From NCBI GenBank assembly GCA_029204225.1, contig CM055108.1, positions 7,769,034 to 7,833,033 on the forward strand: a stretch of DNA of 64,000 nt, given 5' to 3'. Position 1 is the first letter of the stretch; each line of letters opens with the position of its first letter. Position numbers and translations under genes: made by a program. Source of the DNA: Diphasiastrum complanatum. Taxonomy: Eukaryota > Streptophyta > Lycopodiopsida > Lycopodiales > Lycopodiaceae. Below, piece by piece: positions 22,336 through 34,407 of the stretch. The notes beneath the pieces were generated by a model. The model was not told where the DNA came from. It saw only the letters and a list, made by a program, of their open reading frames with translations, and did no database searches.

Positions 22336-22558
22336 TGTTAGGGACCCAACTCCCTTGGGTCCCAACCCTAAACTTGAGACTGGACGATGACTGGGCCTGT
22401 AGACTTGACTGGTGACTCGTGAACCTGCATGGTTGCCACGTGTCATGATCTAGGTGTGCACATGGCTTGGAGTCTCTCTCCTTGGAAGTATACAATGGGA
22501 AAAAGGCTCATTTGCCATCCATTCTATCTACCTAGGAGGAGGTGGATGGAGCGTGTGC
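22336..22558 (+). repeat. chromovirus 3' LTR, left part (split by a copia insertion)
   Basis: Starts TGTTAGGGACCCAACTCCC after the polypurine tract. It is interrupted at 22558 by a copia-type element flanked by a TGTGC duplication, and resumes at 25648. The LTR without the insertion is about 519 bp. Confidence 0.8.
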
Positions 22559-22995
22559 TGTTAGAAATAATAAATGATAATGTTAGTTTCCCATAGGTTA
22601 CTTTGACCCAAAAGATCAAGACTTGTGTAACCATGGGTTAGGTTTATTATTTAGACCATGTTAAGTTAGTTTTAGCTAAGTTGGACCCAATTTTGGTCTA
22701 GTAATAACTCGTGGGTCCAAGTAAAATCTAATTATGTTAAGGGGCCCTATCTTGACTTTTGGGGGTGCCCTATAATAGTAGGTTCTAGAACTTAGGGTTT
22801 GGAAGAGTCTAGGCCCTTGGAAGGCCTATTTATATGTACTCATTGTTCATTTGTAATTCATTCCCTTTCAAGCATAGCTACTACTTTCTCTCTCCTTGAG
22901 GGCGCTTAACCCTCTCCCTTTTTTTTTTTTTGTCTTCTTCTTCTTGTATATGGAGATTGAATGGTAGAAGGATCTTGGCACTTTGATTTCCTACA
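22559..22995 (+). repeat. 5' LTR of the copia-type element
   Basis: Starts TGTTAGAAATAATAAATG and ends GATTTCCTACA. A TATA-like TATTTATATG lies at about 22829-22838. A poly-T/CTT tract (about 22919-22950) differs in length from the 3' LTR. Confidence 0.92.
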
Positions 22996-23008
22996 TGGTA
23001 TCAGAGCC
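22996..23008 (+). other. primer-binding site (initiator Met tRNA)
   Basis: TGGTATCAGAGCC follows the 5' LTR without a spacer. It is complementary to the 3' end of plant initiator-Met tRNA, the usual primer of copia elements. Confidence 0.9.
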
Positions 23009-23824
23009 ATGGATCTTCTATGCTTGATTTAGGGCGCCCTACCAAAAGAGATCGTCTTCACTTTGGGATTTCAAAAATTCAGTACCTTTGCTGATTTATT
23101 GGAGTGAAGATCCGTTCAATTTTGACTCTTTTCCGTTTTGCAGGAGGGCGCCACACATCAAACAAGATAATAGGATTTTGGGCACCCAAAAATCAGTTGG
23201 TTGTTTGCTGATTGATCAGGTTGCAAGAAGGCGCCATCAATTATCTTCTTCGGGGCTGCTTTTAGGTCGCCCAAATCCGTGTAGATTTATCCTACTTCTG
23301 TTGGTCCGCTGCTGTCCTATTTTTCAGATTTGCTCCTTTGGAGGAGGGCGCCCATCTACAAGCAATTTTTATCTTCTGATTTGGCTGAAAAATTAGCACC
23401 CTTGTCGATTTTACAAAGTGAAGATCCGCTTCTTTTTGCTTGTTTCCAAGTGTGGAAGAAGGCGTTAAACTTTTGTGATGATCCGATCACATTCCGAGGC
23501 TGAAAATTGGACAACATATTACCATTTGTAGGGTGTTTGCAACAGCCCTATCCGTGTGTGTATCGTTCACACTTTTTGGCAAGAAAGAAGGGTTCCGGAA
23601 AAAGCTTTGTTGGAGGCTAACCTAATTCTTTGCTTGCTGGTTTTTTGAGTTTGTAATGCAATTTCAGGCTGAAATTTTCAGCACACAAGGCTTGTAGGAG
23701 GGTGAGTTCCTACATCCATCGAATGTGTTGTTTTGACACATTCCGGTGCTGATTTTTCAGATTACTTGCTGGTTTTTGTGTCTTTTAGGGCACATTTAGG
23801 GTTTGAAAAAGTTTATCTTCTTGG

Positions 23825-24787
23825 TTGGTTCTTATGGCAAGAGATTTGGGAGCAATTCGTACTTGTTCGGGCGAATATATGTTGGATGGCACCAACTATT
23901 TTTCATGGAGTTGCAAGCTTAGGTTTTGCATTGACGTGATGATCAAGATTTTATCGGTAACAAGATCTATCTTATATCATTTGAGATTTTGCAAGACCTC
24001 TAAAAGTGCTTGGGAAACACTTTTAAAGATATACCGAATAAAGGATTCATCATCATGCTTTCTCCTCTCTACTTCATCCTCTTTGAAGGTAGAAGAGCAA
24101 AGGTATGCAAAGTTTGATCATTGTCTTTCTACAAGTACAAGTTTGCGTCGGAATGTTGGTATGGTAGAGCATTCTTCTTCTCTTGAGCCATTTGTTGCAA
24201 ATGATGGATGCATTAGTGAAGAACTTTATGAGCAAGCTTTTCAAGTTAATGTTTTGGAAAAGGCTGAAATCAAGCATTCTTTGAAATCATTTTGTACTAA
24301 TGGAGGGGAAAAAATCATGTCAATTAGTACATTGGTTCAAAGTGGCGTGTTGCTGGATTTTTTGGGTGTTCAAAGTGGCAAGCTTCTGGTTTTTTTCTTG
24401 AAGATGGTGGACAACATATTCAACCATGGTTTATTGATCATTTTTAGCCTATGTTACATCGTGAGCATCCTATTATGCATCGGGAATGGCTTGTGGAAGG
24501 TTTTTGGACAGCAAGGTCCACATTTGGAACTCTTTGGACAACAAAGTGTTGGTGATTCTGTGGCTGTTGGACAGCCTGCTATAGCCTCTTGTTGGCCGTC
24601 CGAGTTTTTGCGAGATAACAAAGCATCTTTTTACCCTGGTGGAAACACACATGCCTCACCAAAATCAGTACCTTATGCTGATTTTCCTGTTTTGATGCTT
24701 ACTTCTTATGACAACGGTGGTGTCGTACCTAGTGTTGGTGAGCAGATCATTGATAGTAAGATTCGGGAAGATGTGATGGTAGAGTAG
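23825..24787 (+). CDS. gag-like protein of the non-autonomous copia element (320 codons)
   Basis: The N-terminal part reads YMLDGTNYFSWSCKLRFCI and later SKSAWETLLKIYRIKDSSSC. These match the LDGxNYxxWK and AKxAWDxLKxxYE landmarks of copia gag (UBN2/DUF4219-type). After about residue 90 I find no family motif and no zinc knuckle; the rest is Ser/Phe/Gly-rich (e.g. QSGVLLDFLGVQSGKLLVFF). The frame is open over 960 bases, which is long for a decayed region, so it may still be translated. The start used is the first ATG; an inner ATG (MARDLGAIR, 3 codons later) fits the copia gag N-terminus equally well. Confidence 0.65.
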   Translation: MVLMARDLGAIRTCSGEYMLDGTNYFSWSCKLRFCIDVMIKILSVTRSILYHLRFCKTSKSAWETLLKIYRIKDSSSCFLLSTSSSLKVEEQRYAKFDHCLSTSTSLRRNVGMVEHSSSLEPFVANDGCISEELYEQAFQVNVLEKAEIKHSLKSFCTNGGEKIMSISTLVQSGVLLDFLGVQSGKLLVFFLKMVDNIFNHGLLIIFSLCYIVSILLCIGNGLWKVFGQQGPHLELFGQQSVGDSVAVGQPAIASCWPSEFLRDNKASFYPGGNTHASPKSVPYADFPVLMLTSYDNGGVVPSVGEQIIDSKIREDVMVE

Positions 24788-25195
24788 CATACTCTTCTGT
24801 ATGTTTCTTGTGGTTTATGGAATCATGTGGGAACCATTGATGGATTGTGGTAAGAAGACTTATGGAATCATGTGGGAACCATTGATGGATTACAAATCCA
24901 TATTACGGCTTGTGGCTGATTTTTTGGTTACTTACTTTGGATAGAGCATGCTTGTCTTGACTCTTCGACTTGATGCTACCGCACTTCGTATTCTACATCG
25001 GGCATGATTGGGATTGAGATTTTGGCTACTTCGACTACTTCAAGTTGAAGTTTTTTTGGCGGCATTAAGCTTGGACAACAAGCTACATCTTTTCTTTTTC
25101 CGGCTACATGGAGTTTTGGGCAGCATGCAACACTTTGCATTTTTGTTGCAATTTTTCATACTTCATGTTATGTTATATTTTTTACATTATTATTT

Positions 25196-25203
25196 AAGGA
25201 GGG
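25196..25203 (+). other. polypurine tract of the copia-type element
   Basis: AAGGAGGG lies directly before the 3' LTR start TGTTAGAAAT. Confidence 0.8.
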
Positions 25204-25642
25204 TGTTAGAAATAATAAATGATAATGTTAGTTTTTCATAGGTTACTTTGACCCAAAAGGTTGAGACTTGTGTAACCATGGGTTAGGTGTATTATTTAGA
25301 CCATGTTAAGTTAGTTTTAGCTAAGTTGGACCCAATTTTGGTGTAGTAATAACTCGTGGGTCCAAGTAAAGTCTAATTATGTTAAGGGGCCCTATCTGAA
25401 CTTTTGGGAGTGCCCTATAATTAGTAGGTTCTAGAACTTAGGGTTTGGAAGAGTCTAGGCCCTTGGAAGGCCTATTTATATGTACTCATTGTTCATTTGT
25501 AATTCATTCCCTTTCAAGCATTGCTACTACTTTCTTTCTCCTTGAGGGCGCCTAACCCTCTCCCTCTTCTTCTTCTTCTTCTTCTTCTTCTTGTATATGG
25601 AGATGGAATGGTAGAAGGATCTTGGCACTTTGATTTCCTACA
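25204..25642 (+). repeat. 3' LTR of the copia-type element
   Basis: Matches 22559-22995 over its length and ends GATTTCCTACA. The CTT tract (about 25565-25592) is longer than in the 5' LTR. Confidence 0.92.
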
Positions 25643-25647
25643 TGTGC

Positions 25648-25943
25648 ACGGCCAAGATGTATGCTAGCTTGAGGCAGGAGATGGCTGAGAGCCTAGGCGG
25701 TGGTATGGGACGTCGTCTAGGATGGAAGTCAGATCTTGCTTGACACGGTCACAGGTCAGGGCACGGAGGGTGGACCCGGATTAGGTCCTACGGCGGGGTG
25801 GAACGTGAATTGTTCGGTCTCTTGTGGTTAACCGACACCTGAAGGTTTGCTGTAATTAGTAGTATGTAATATCAGAACATTAATATTGTCTGTTCAATGT
25901 ATCAGTAAAATCCATACAATAGCATTGAGGGCAGGTCTCTACA
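25648..25943 (+). repeat. chromovirus 3' LTR, right part
   Basis: It resumes directly after the second TGTGC and ends GGTCTCTACA at 25943, giving the TG...CA ends expected for an LTR. Its inner sequence is GC-richer (CCTACGGCGGGGTGG) than the copia insert. Confidence 0.65.
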
Positions 25944-26126
25944 GTTGCAAATTCAGTTCTGTATGCTTGCAGGATCGTCAAAGGCCTAGAAATATATTCC
26001 TGTTAAAATCATTTTAGATAAACAAACACAAGAGAGTGCATACATGTAAATAAAATCATATAGATGGCAAGCAAAATTGAAAGAAAAAGCAACTAGAAAT
26101 CACTTCTAGAAGTTCTTCAAGCTTGG

Positions 26127-26211
<85 letters not shown>

Positions 26212-27739
26212 ACACCAGAGCTAGAGAACCTTAAATTTATTTTTATTTGCACTCGTTTGTTTTTTTCAACTCTCACAACTATAAGTGAAGTTAAGCCTAT
26301 GATGATTGAAATATTCACTACAAAAAATGATCCATGGTAAAGCAAAATTTATTTATTGCAACGAATACAAAATTATCTCCCAAAGGGTAAATCATTCATA
26401 TGGTCATGGCATCTCCCTTGGTAAAGCAGTTGCCCTCATTTGAGATGCCACTTCATAGTTTTCTTTTTCAAAAGATGAAGGCATAAATAAATCTATCATC
26501 CTTAGCATCAATGATTGGGTGAGACTTTAGAAGACATTTCTCAACAAAATCTGTGCAAGTTCTAGCATTGCCTCATTATCAACAATCTTTGGAGGTTCTT
26601 TAGAACTTGGTTCATCTAGAGCACGTTCAAATCTCTTGAGAAAATTCGAATGAAATGCATTATGCAATTTCCATCAAAGAGGTATACCAAATGAAGAGGT
26701 AAATCAGAACGACAAATTGTACAATTGGCACTTGTAAAGGATGACAAATCTAATAGATGATTTGCAGTATGACTTACTTTTTCCTAAATTTTGAGTATTT
26801 TCTTATCAAATTTTAATTAGAGTTAAAAAAACCTTTTCAAAATTGTGTTTCTGTTTCGTGTAGATTGCTTTTTGCCATTTTGTGCAATCCCATAGTTTAG
26901 CTCTATAAAATTTATCATAGGTTTTCTAGATAAATTTCATTTGCAACAAGAAGCTTTTCCTTAGCCGAAAGTATAGTTGGAATAGACAATGAACAATCTC
27001 GTGGTGTGCCTTGTAGTGAAAGAATTTGTTTTCTTATTGAAGGCAAATTCTATCAAAGAATATAATTTTTATGAAGTACATAAGACTTGAAGAGATTTAG
27101 GATGCCAACTTTTGTCAGTTTACATTGTCCATAACCTTGAGGATGGTAAGAGGAAGATAAATAGAATTGAGTGTTGTTCGCAAGAAGTTAAAAAATGTTG
27201 TCGTCAAAAATTGCTCTAGAAAAATGACCTATGAATCTAGGTATGAAATAACCAACGTGAGTAATCCATAAAAGGCAAAATAATACTTAATGAAAGACAG
27301 CATTGGTAAGTGTACACTTTGTTTGTTTAGTATTCATTCTCAACTTGTTCCAGCATTGATCTACATGGGTAGTTTGATTTTTTTGCTTCAACTCTACAAA
27401 ATCATGACGACCTTTTTTTAGGAACATACTGTGTACTTTATAATAATCAAAATCTACTCTTACATGAAGAGTTGCAAGATCATTACTATTATTAAATCAA
27501 GAGTTAGAGTTTGAGATTCACACTAAGATATGTAACATGCATGTGATAGGTGACCAATCATCTATATTGCTTTTGAGTGAGTGAGTAGAAATTGAGAATG
27601 ACTTGCATGATGCAATCTCTTGTTTTCTGTAGTTATAGAAGTATTATACAAGTAATGCTTGGATGGATTAAAAAAACTGGACACTTCCTAATGAAATAGA
27701 AGAAACAACTACTATAACACGTACTCAAGCATTTGAGAG
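25944..27739. other. AT-rich stretch with a (CT)n array, no gene recognised
   Basis: Apart from the (CT)n array at 26129-26207 I see no gene. The reverse-strand frame across the array (Arg-Glu repeats) is an artefact of the dinucleotide repeat. Confidence 0.35.
26129..26207. repeat. (CT)n microsatellite, about 79 bp
   Basis: Uninterrupted TC repeats with CT on the + strand. Confidence 0.98.
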
Positions 27740-28330
27740 TCATTCTCAAATGAATTACAACTAGGAAAACAATACAAGCCAATGTTTGGTGGCCTACAAT
27801 TTGGAAGGATTTGACTATATTATACAAATGTTGTAATCTGTGCTAGCAACAAGGTAAACATTCTATGGAATTTCCTTTGAAAGTTGTGATTTTTTTGGTC
27901 TTTCTAGAGGTGGGATTTGGAAATCATTGATAAGAATAGCCCATTATCTAATCAAGAACATGACATATTCTAGTGGTGGACGAGTTATCGTAATGAACTA
28001 GTTAAGGCCAAGAAGTTGAGGCATAATGATCCTATTATTAACAACCAAATTTATATTGGAACATGGCATGATTTGATTATATTTCCATCATATTCAATTG
28101 TTCCCAAATTATAATGCCAATATTTGAGGGCAAATAGTTAAGTTCACAGCATAACCAATAAACTATTGAAACAAATTTTGTTCAAGTCCAAATTCAATAA
28201 AGATAATGGCATGAACACTGTTACCAACATTATGGCTTATTATACTGCACATAAGCTGACAATTGGTCACACAGAGTTCCATTTGATAGATACACACAAC
28301 CATTTTTTCATTTTAATTTCTCGAACTTAG
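27740..28330 (+). pseudogene. Ty3/gypsy integrase relic
   Basis: In shifting + frames it reads WPTIWKDLTILYKCCNLCQQ (zinc-binding CxxC part), RYRNELVKAKKLRHNDPII (the region after the first catalytic Asp, usually DYxTKWxEAxxLxxN), then AYYTAHKLTIGHTEFHL (usually AYRTAxKxTTGxTPFxLVYG). The order and spacing fit an integrase. Stops and shifts are frequent. The wording is of the Tat/Athila side of gypsy rather than the chromoviruses elsewhere in the window. Confidence 0.6.
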
Positions 28331-31190
28331 TTTTTGCACTCATCAAGAAATGTCAAGAAGCTAGAAATTTTCAAAGGGACTTATTTGTTTGCATTTTGTT
28401 GACAACAAGTTTGCGAATGCAACCAGAAACATTTGTAGGATCAATAAAAATATTTGCGGTTGATAAAAAAAAAGGGGGATCTAGTATTAACGAAATACTG
28501 CCAACATGCTAAGTCTTAGATGGGCCCTTCTATCAAATGTTAGCAATTTCGAGCCCAAATAACATTGACAATGTATTCTTTGTTTGTAACAACAATGTTT
28601 GATATCATTTCTAATGAAAGGATACTGATCTCAAGATCCAAAACATAGGAAATCAAGAAATTGTTTGTGGAAGAGATCAATAAATTATCTAATAAAATAT
28701 CAACAAATGTTGATATTGGAAAAACTTTGTCAAGAATTGACATTGTTGATGATTTAGTTGTTGCTAGAAGTAAGGAATTTGGAATGTGGATAAACTAGTT
28801 TGTCGTTGTAAGGTTTAGACATCCCTCAAAAGAAAAGAGACAATTTGAATCTATACTAACTATAATTGGTATAAATGTTTTTGTAAGTCCATGTCTATAC
28901 TCTTTGTTCATTCCATCAATTGTCTTTATTTATTTTACTTTAACTTTCGATGATTTTTTTTTGTTATTATTATTTCTCACAAAGAGTATTTAGTCAAATT
29001 TCACTCATAAAAATATTACATGTATGGATTCTATCAAATTTGTATATCACAAAAAGTTATAGGCTCCACATATTTGTGTCCTTTAGGTTTGTGAATGATA
29101 TATATTCCATAGTTTTTTGAGTTTTACGTGGTTACTATAGTTAAAAATTCCTAAAATTTTTATTCTATGAAATAAAAAACTTTTTTGAAGTTATTGACCC
29201 CACAAGATGATATTTTGTTTCCATTAAGGTTCATTTTTTTCGGTTCCCTTCAAAAAGTCTATGCCTTTCCACAATTTGTATATATGCATGTCATGGTTGA
29301 TAATTAGGTAGTTTCGCCCTTTCAATACCAACTCGATATATACCAATTTGCAACTTATATACCATCATCCACATTTTAGTAGTTAATTGGTATCAAAACT
29401 TCCATTAAAATCACTCAGTTTCATAAACTAGGAAATCTTTCAAAACCAAGCTTGGTTGGTACAAAAAGTAATTATACCAGCCGGACACTTATATATATGT
29501 CATCATGTTTGTAGTTCATGATTTAAATATGCATTATTTTCTTCATGTATGCAAGGTACAATGTACTCCTAAATGTAGATCTATCATTCTTACCATTTAT
29601 TTCCTTTGCACACATTGAGTTTACCTTTGGAGCTTATAGTTTTCAAATAGGGGAGGGGTATATGCCCTTAGATGATTTTTATTTTTACTTGTTTGTTTAC
29701 TTCCTACTTGCTTTATTCTCATTTGCTTTCATGCTCTCAAACTATCAATAATCAAAGAAATTGCACTTTTACAACCTTTTGAGTGTGAAATTTGCTCTCA
29801 GTTAACTTATTATTTGTCTTTGGCAAAAGCTATTTTTCATGGTGACTTAAGTTGCTAAGAGATCTAGTGTAGTTAGGATTGGGAGTCAAGCATCAGCAAG
29901 CCAATGCATTAAAATTGCAACCTTTTGCTGTTCGTTTGTGATCTCCATCATCTTGTGGTGTGCACTATTCTTAGATGCTAGCTAGATGTTGCTTTTGCTT
30001 TTTGCTATCTATCACTCATTGCTAAGAAGCTGAATTTTTTGGTCTTTAGCATAGTTACATAGCATAAGACTGCTAGAATCCGATTTATTCTCATGGTTCC
30101 ATCCATTAAGTAGTAACCATAGAGTTTCATACCACCATAGTCCATACAGTTCAGGTCTCAAGAGATTGATTCCACCAATGATTTCAAAGCATTTAGTTCA
30201 GTAGAAAAAGCTTAGGCTAATTACAGCAAGTGTTTCATAGTAGTTGACTCCCACTTGGGTGTCCACTCTAAGATGTCCAGTAAGTGATTTTGGGATGGTC
30301 ACTAACTCTGGTTATAGTTTAACTATTTAGAGCTCTAACTCACACTGACCTAAGCCGAGTTGAACTGTTGACTATTCCTAGGTTGCAAGGATGTAATATA
30401 CTCCTTCCCCTCAAGCACTTAGATCCTTAGAATTAAATTCTAGAAGAATTTTTTTTAGGCTTTGAACACTCTCGACGGATTGTCATCCTTCAAATTTCTT
30501 TCCATGTAACCAATTATTTAGAGGAAATGTACTTTTCAACTGTGTTTCTGTCAAGTCCAATATTCTCTTAGTTTCTAAAGGAAGCTTGGATGAAATGCCC
30601 TCTACTAGGAGTAACTCATTCTCAGAACCAATTCATGTATGCCTCCTTTAAGTTTGCTTACAAGAAAGATTGGAGGGACGATGATCCCTTTTGTAAGTTG
30701 TAGTTTGTAGGCCACTTCATCGACTCGTTGTATAACCTAAAACAAACTATAATTCCTTGCAACAATTGGTAATGCTTTTTTGTTTGCATTACCTTCGAGC
30801 TCTTGAGAGATTGAGATACATGTGATTATCGAGCTTATGCACTATGAAATGGATCTAGCTCTTGATGGTATAAATAAGGAAAATTTTTGATGGAAACTGA
30901 GATACAACTAGGAATATGATTGAAGTGTCTACACAGTTTAGTCCTTAGTAGTCATTTACCTATGAGTATGATCCTTTCTAGTCTTTAAAGTCTTGGATTT
31001 TACGTTGAGTTCTCCCTTAAAGTCCTTCAGTTGTGGGTATCTACTTTACTTTAAGTAGTCTACATCCGGGTCCTTGTCTGAGCATGTGGTCATAGAAAGG
31101 ACAAAGTAGTAAAAGAAAATCTTCCTTACAATGACTGCCATGGCAAAGCTTGTATAGGAGACTATGTGAGATGAAAGCATAGAGAGGCTC
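28331..31190. other. old AT-rich sequence, no gene recognised
   Basis: No frame over 70 codons carries a known motif. A purine run (A9G5, about 28466-28480) might be the polypurine tract of the preceding gypsy relic, but no LTR could be delimited. Confidence 0.35.
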
Positions 31191-31710
31191 TGTTAGAATC
31201 TCCATCGTTGATCCGGTCTTTGCTAAGACACAAATAGGTGACGAACGCTACATTACCGCCCATCCATAGAGGTATTTCCACCTCTCCCTCGTGCATTGGA
31301 GCTATAAACCACCATCAAGCAAGCTCAGATCTCCGATAAGCCTTGGTGTCCCATACCGCCATGCCTTACCCTCAACTCTCGCCTACCTACATCTTGAGGC
31401 CTAGATAATCATCCTGACCTGACCACCAATGGAAGAGCTCTTCATTCTCTAGGAGAGAATAAATACCAAGCTCAAGGAGATCCACCTCTTTATACATAGA
31501 CCAGGTGGGGTCATCTCCGACCATAGGAGTCACCATTGACACATGGGAGTTGTGCACATTGACGCGGGTCCTAAACAAAGGGTCACCACACAACAATAGA
31601 ACATTGACATGTGGCACCTGAAGGACCTATAGCTCCAAATCAGCGTTCCGTCCCATAAGTGAGACCATCACCTCAAGTTACCTGTTGTGTGCCCATATGG
31701 GTACATAACA
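31191..31710 (-). repeat. 3' LTR of a reverse-strand chromovirus (family of 6889-7423)
   Basis: In reverse it starts TGTTATGTACCCATATGGGC after GGAA and ends GATTCTAACA. It aligns along its length with 6889-7423. Length is about 520 bp. Confidence 0.8.
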
Positions 31711-32403
31711 TTCCTTTTCCCTTTAAGAGTCTCCTCGTAATGGGAGCAAACCAAGGAAGTTCAGTCTTAAATAGTCTTCTCTCTCCCAAGTGTTCTCATC
31801 ATCTAACTTACCTTTCCAACGTAACTCAACCATTGGGAGATACTTTTCCCAATCAGACTGTCGGTGAGAAACATATGCTCTAAGCATATCTTCCAACGTC
31901 TGGTTACTACGTTCTGTCTGTCCATCATATTCTGGGTGATCTGAAAAACTAAGACTAAGGGTTGTTTCAAGTTTATCAAATACTGACTGTTAGAACTTGC
32001 CAGTGAATTTGGAGTCACAGTCACTAACAATATCATTCGGCAAGCCATACAATCTGAATAGCTTTTTAATGAAAAGCTGGTGGATGCCTTGACAGTTAAT
32101 TTAGTTGGTATAAATTGTGCCATCTTGGTAAGCCTGTCAACCACCACCCAAATGGCATCGTAACCACTCAGGGTTTTAGGGAGTTTATTGAAATACTTTC
32201 CCATTTCTTGTTCGGAATTTCCAAGGGATGTAGAAGACCCGCAACTTTGAGTCATCCCGAAGTGAAAGATGCAAATCAGATTGGATCTCAGCAATGCATA
32301 ACTGATGAATCTCTCCAATCCGACTCAAGGCATCGACAACATTGTTTGACGTACCTCTACGATAGCTAATGTCGAACCTGTTGTGAACACGATGGGAGGA
32401 CAT
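31711..32403 (-). pseudogene. chromovirus RNase H tail and integrase core, deleted
   Basis: In reverse it reads FDISYRRGTSNNVVDALSRI (RNase H tail), then within about 60 residues jumps to IPNKKWESISINSLKP and AIWVVVDRLTKMAQFIPTK of the integrase core. The zinc-binding H2C2 part is therefore deleted. The rest of the core is frameshifted (SLIGKSISQWLSYVGK). The integrase C-terminus and chromodomain are lost before the LTR. Confidence 0.8.
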
Positions 32404-32689
32404 TCCAATTTTTTTAAATAATTTTTTATATTAAAGGAGCTAAAGCGTAAATCTAGGAGTTAATGCACATGAATTGGACCATCTTGTACCCGAAACATTC
32501 GACAACCTATACAAATGTATTCCCCTTAATTAGTGCTTAATCTGATATCCATATTGCCTCCAATTTTTTTTTTTAAAAACACGTTTATGAGAAACGCTGG
32601 TAAAATCCAGAAATGCGTTTTAGAAACACGCTTCTGAAACGTGGTGCAACTATGATTTAGACTCTAAATTGCATGGTCATCCATAGAGA
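32404..32689. other. unrelated insert between protease and RNase H tail
   Basis: This stretch sits where the reverse transcriptase should be and contains none of its motifs. It includes two related words (AACACGTTTATGAGAAACGC and AGAAACACGCTTCTGAAACG). It may be a small transposon or filler left by the deletion. Confidence 0.4.
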
Positions 32690-34160
32690 CTCCATCTTTT
32701 AAAAAACAAAAATAAACTTTATTACCAGAGTCTTTCAAATATTTAACAACTTCTAAAGCAGAAACCAGAGGATCAAAAGGCCTATTTACATTGCCTTTTA
32801 GTTAAATCATCGAGCCATTATGCAAAAAGGAGATACTATGAGTTAAATAGTCCTTTCTTAAGGACTCATTTTTAGAGTAAAACCATTCCTTTCCTAAGAT
32901 TATGTCTACGCTATCCAAATTCACAATATGAAAATCCAGCGATTCAACATAATCTTGAATTCTGAGTGGCAATTGAGGAACAAGCTGGTCCCAAGCTTGC
33001 CGATCTTCCCCCGACGCCATTTTCACCACATACAAGTGATTACTTGGCACGGTGGCCGCCTTGAGTTTCTGCACTATTTTATCATTTATAAAGTTATGTG
33101 TGGAACCATCATAAAAAAGAACAGTCACAACTTGGTGTCCTATGATCCCATTCATACGAATAAGATCGTGAGGGCCAAAAATAGCAGTATTAAAGCAACA
33201 ATTCTCACAACTAGTGTCATCCTTAAAGGAGAAATCAACAAAAGAAATACAAGAATTACCTGGCGCTTTAAAGGATTTAGGTTGCCTGCTAGATTTCTTT
33301 TGCTTTTTCTTTGGGCACCCCTTCTCCATGAAGAAGAAGCACAAGCCACCGGTTCTCGCCTTGTCATAATTTGTGCGATCCAACTTGACGTGCTTTTTCT
33401 TGCCCTGGAACCGGTGTCCGTCTTGTCTTTGCCCTGTTTCTTGAAAAACTTTTTTATTTTTTGCTTTGCCTTGGGCAAACTTTGCTCCTTACAAGAGCTA
33501 ACGTGGGCGTCATTGAAGATTTTTGCAAAGCGAATGACATCCTTGATAGTCTGCTGTTGGTTAAAATGCACTTCTAGTTGAAATTCCTTCGGAAGTACCA
33601 AAATAAAATAGGGTCGATTCGAGAGGCGAATTGGGGCAAAATCTCTTGGCACTCTTGGATGTAGGCATCTAACGGCCTACAACCCATCTACACGGTGGCA
33701 AAATGTCGCCAATGCTCAAAATCGTCCAGGATCGGTAGGAAAGCCATTTTAAAGGCTTCCTGAAAGGTATCCCACGTGGACACCAGCCCTTTCCTTTAGA
33801 TCATGCCACCATGTATACCCCTACTGCGTAAAAACATGAGGGCAGACGTGATCTTTGTACTATTAGTTAGGTCGTGCATGGAAAAATGGCTATTCCACCG
33901 ATCGAGACATGACAATACAACATCAAAATGCCGGTCCTTCTTTTCACCCAAAAAGAATTCTGGATTAAACATGGGATAAAGGATAGCGAACCGCGAGTGC
34001 GTTGAAGAACGCCATCTTGCTCGACCACACCATGCCTAAAATACATTTCTAGAATTTGGTTTTGCAGTGAGTTCAAGGCCTGTACAAGCTGATTGGTGTC
34101 TAAGTCCGGAGGAGGGGGTGGTGAAGATAGTCCTTCTCCCAAGGGCAAAATAGGGTCCAT
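32690..34160 (-). pseudogene. chromovirus gag and protease
   Basis: Gag starts at ATG 34158-34160 (MDPILPLGEGLSSPPPPPDL, then TNQLVQALNSLQNQI). It continues through frameshifts to a damaged zinc-knuckle region (CFFFMEKGCPKKK, where a CxxC...HxxxxC pattern is expected) followed by a basic run. The protease reads VLFYDGSTHNFINDK (DGS motif) and ends in IQDYVESLDFHIVNLDSVDI and ILGKEWFYS. It is closely similar to 5551-5993. The RT that should follow is missing. Confidence 0.8.
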
Positions 34161-34407
34161 GGCACACTAAGGAAATAAACGAAGGAAAAACGGCAAGAGC
34201 TTCGCTACAAAGTGCCTTGGGGAGCTTGAGACAATAACTCAAGAAGACTAGACCACAATTAAGCTCCTCAAAGGTGAGGATGGAGCCTTTACCCCCACCC
34301 ACACCTTTTTCCTTCCCTTTTGGCCTTGCTGGGAGGCGGGCCTTATGGACGCCACCTAGCAAGCACATGGGCCCAGAAACAAGTGGCATCCCCATGTGGG
34401 GGCCACC

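Larger units (their letters stand above)
22559..25642 (+). mobile_element. non-autonomous copia-type LTR element with only a gag relic (3084 bp)
   Basis: The element has two LTRs (437 and 439 bp), a primer-binding site touching the 5' LTR, a polypurine tract touching the 3' LTR, and a perfect 5-bp target duplication (TGTGC at 22554-22558 and 25643-25647). The 2.2 kb interior has no protease, integrase, RT or RNase H. Its only recognisable coding part is a gag-like frame (23825-24787). By eye the LTRs differ at about 16 positions plus a CTT tract, so insertion is moderately recent. Elements with LTRs and gag only (TR-GAG type) are known in plants; this one fits. It would need enzymes supplied by another element. 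Confidence 0.9.

Noticed and set aside
32928-33581. + strand ORF of 217 codons
   Set aside because: It is the antisense shadow of the reverse-strand gag-protease, whose motifs are clear.
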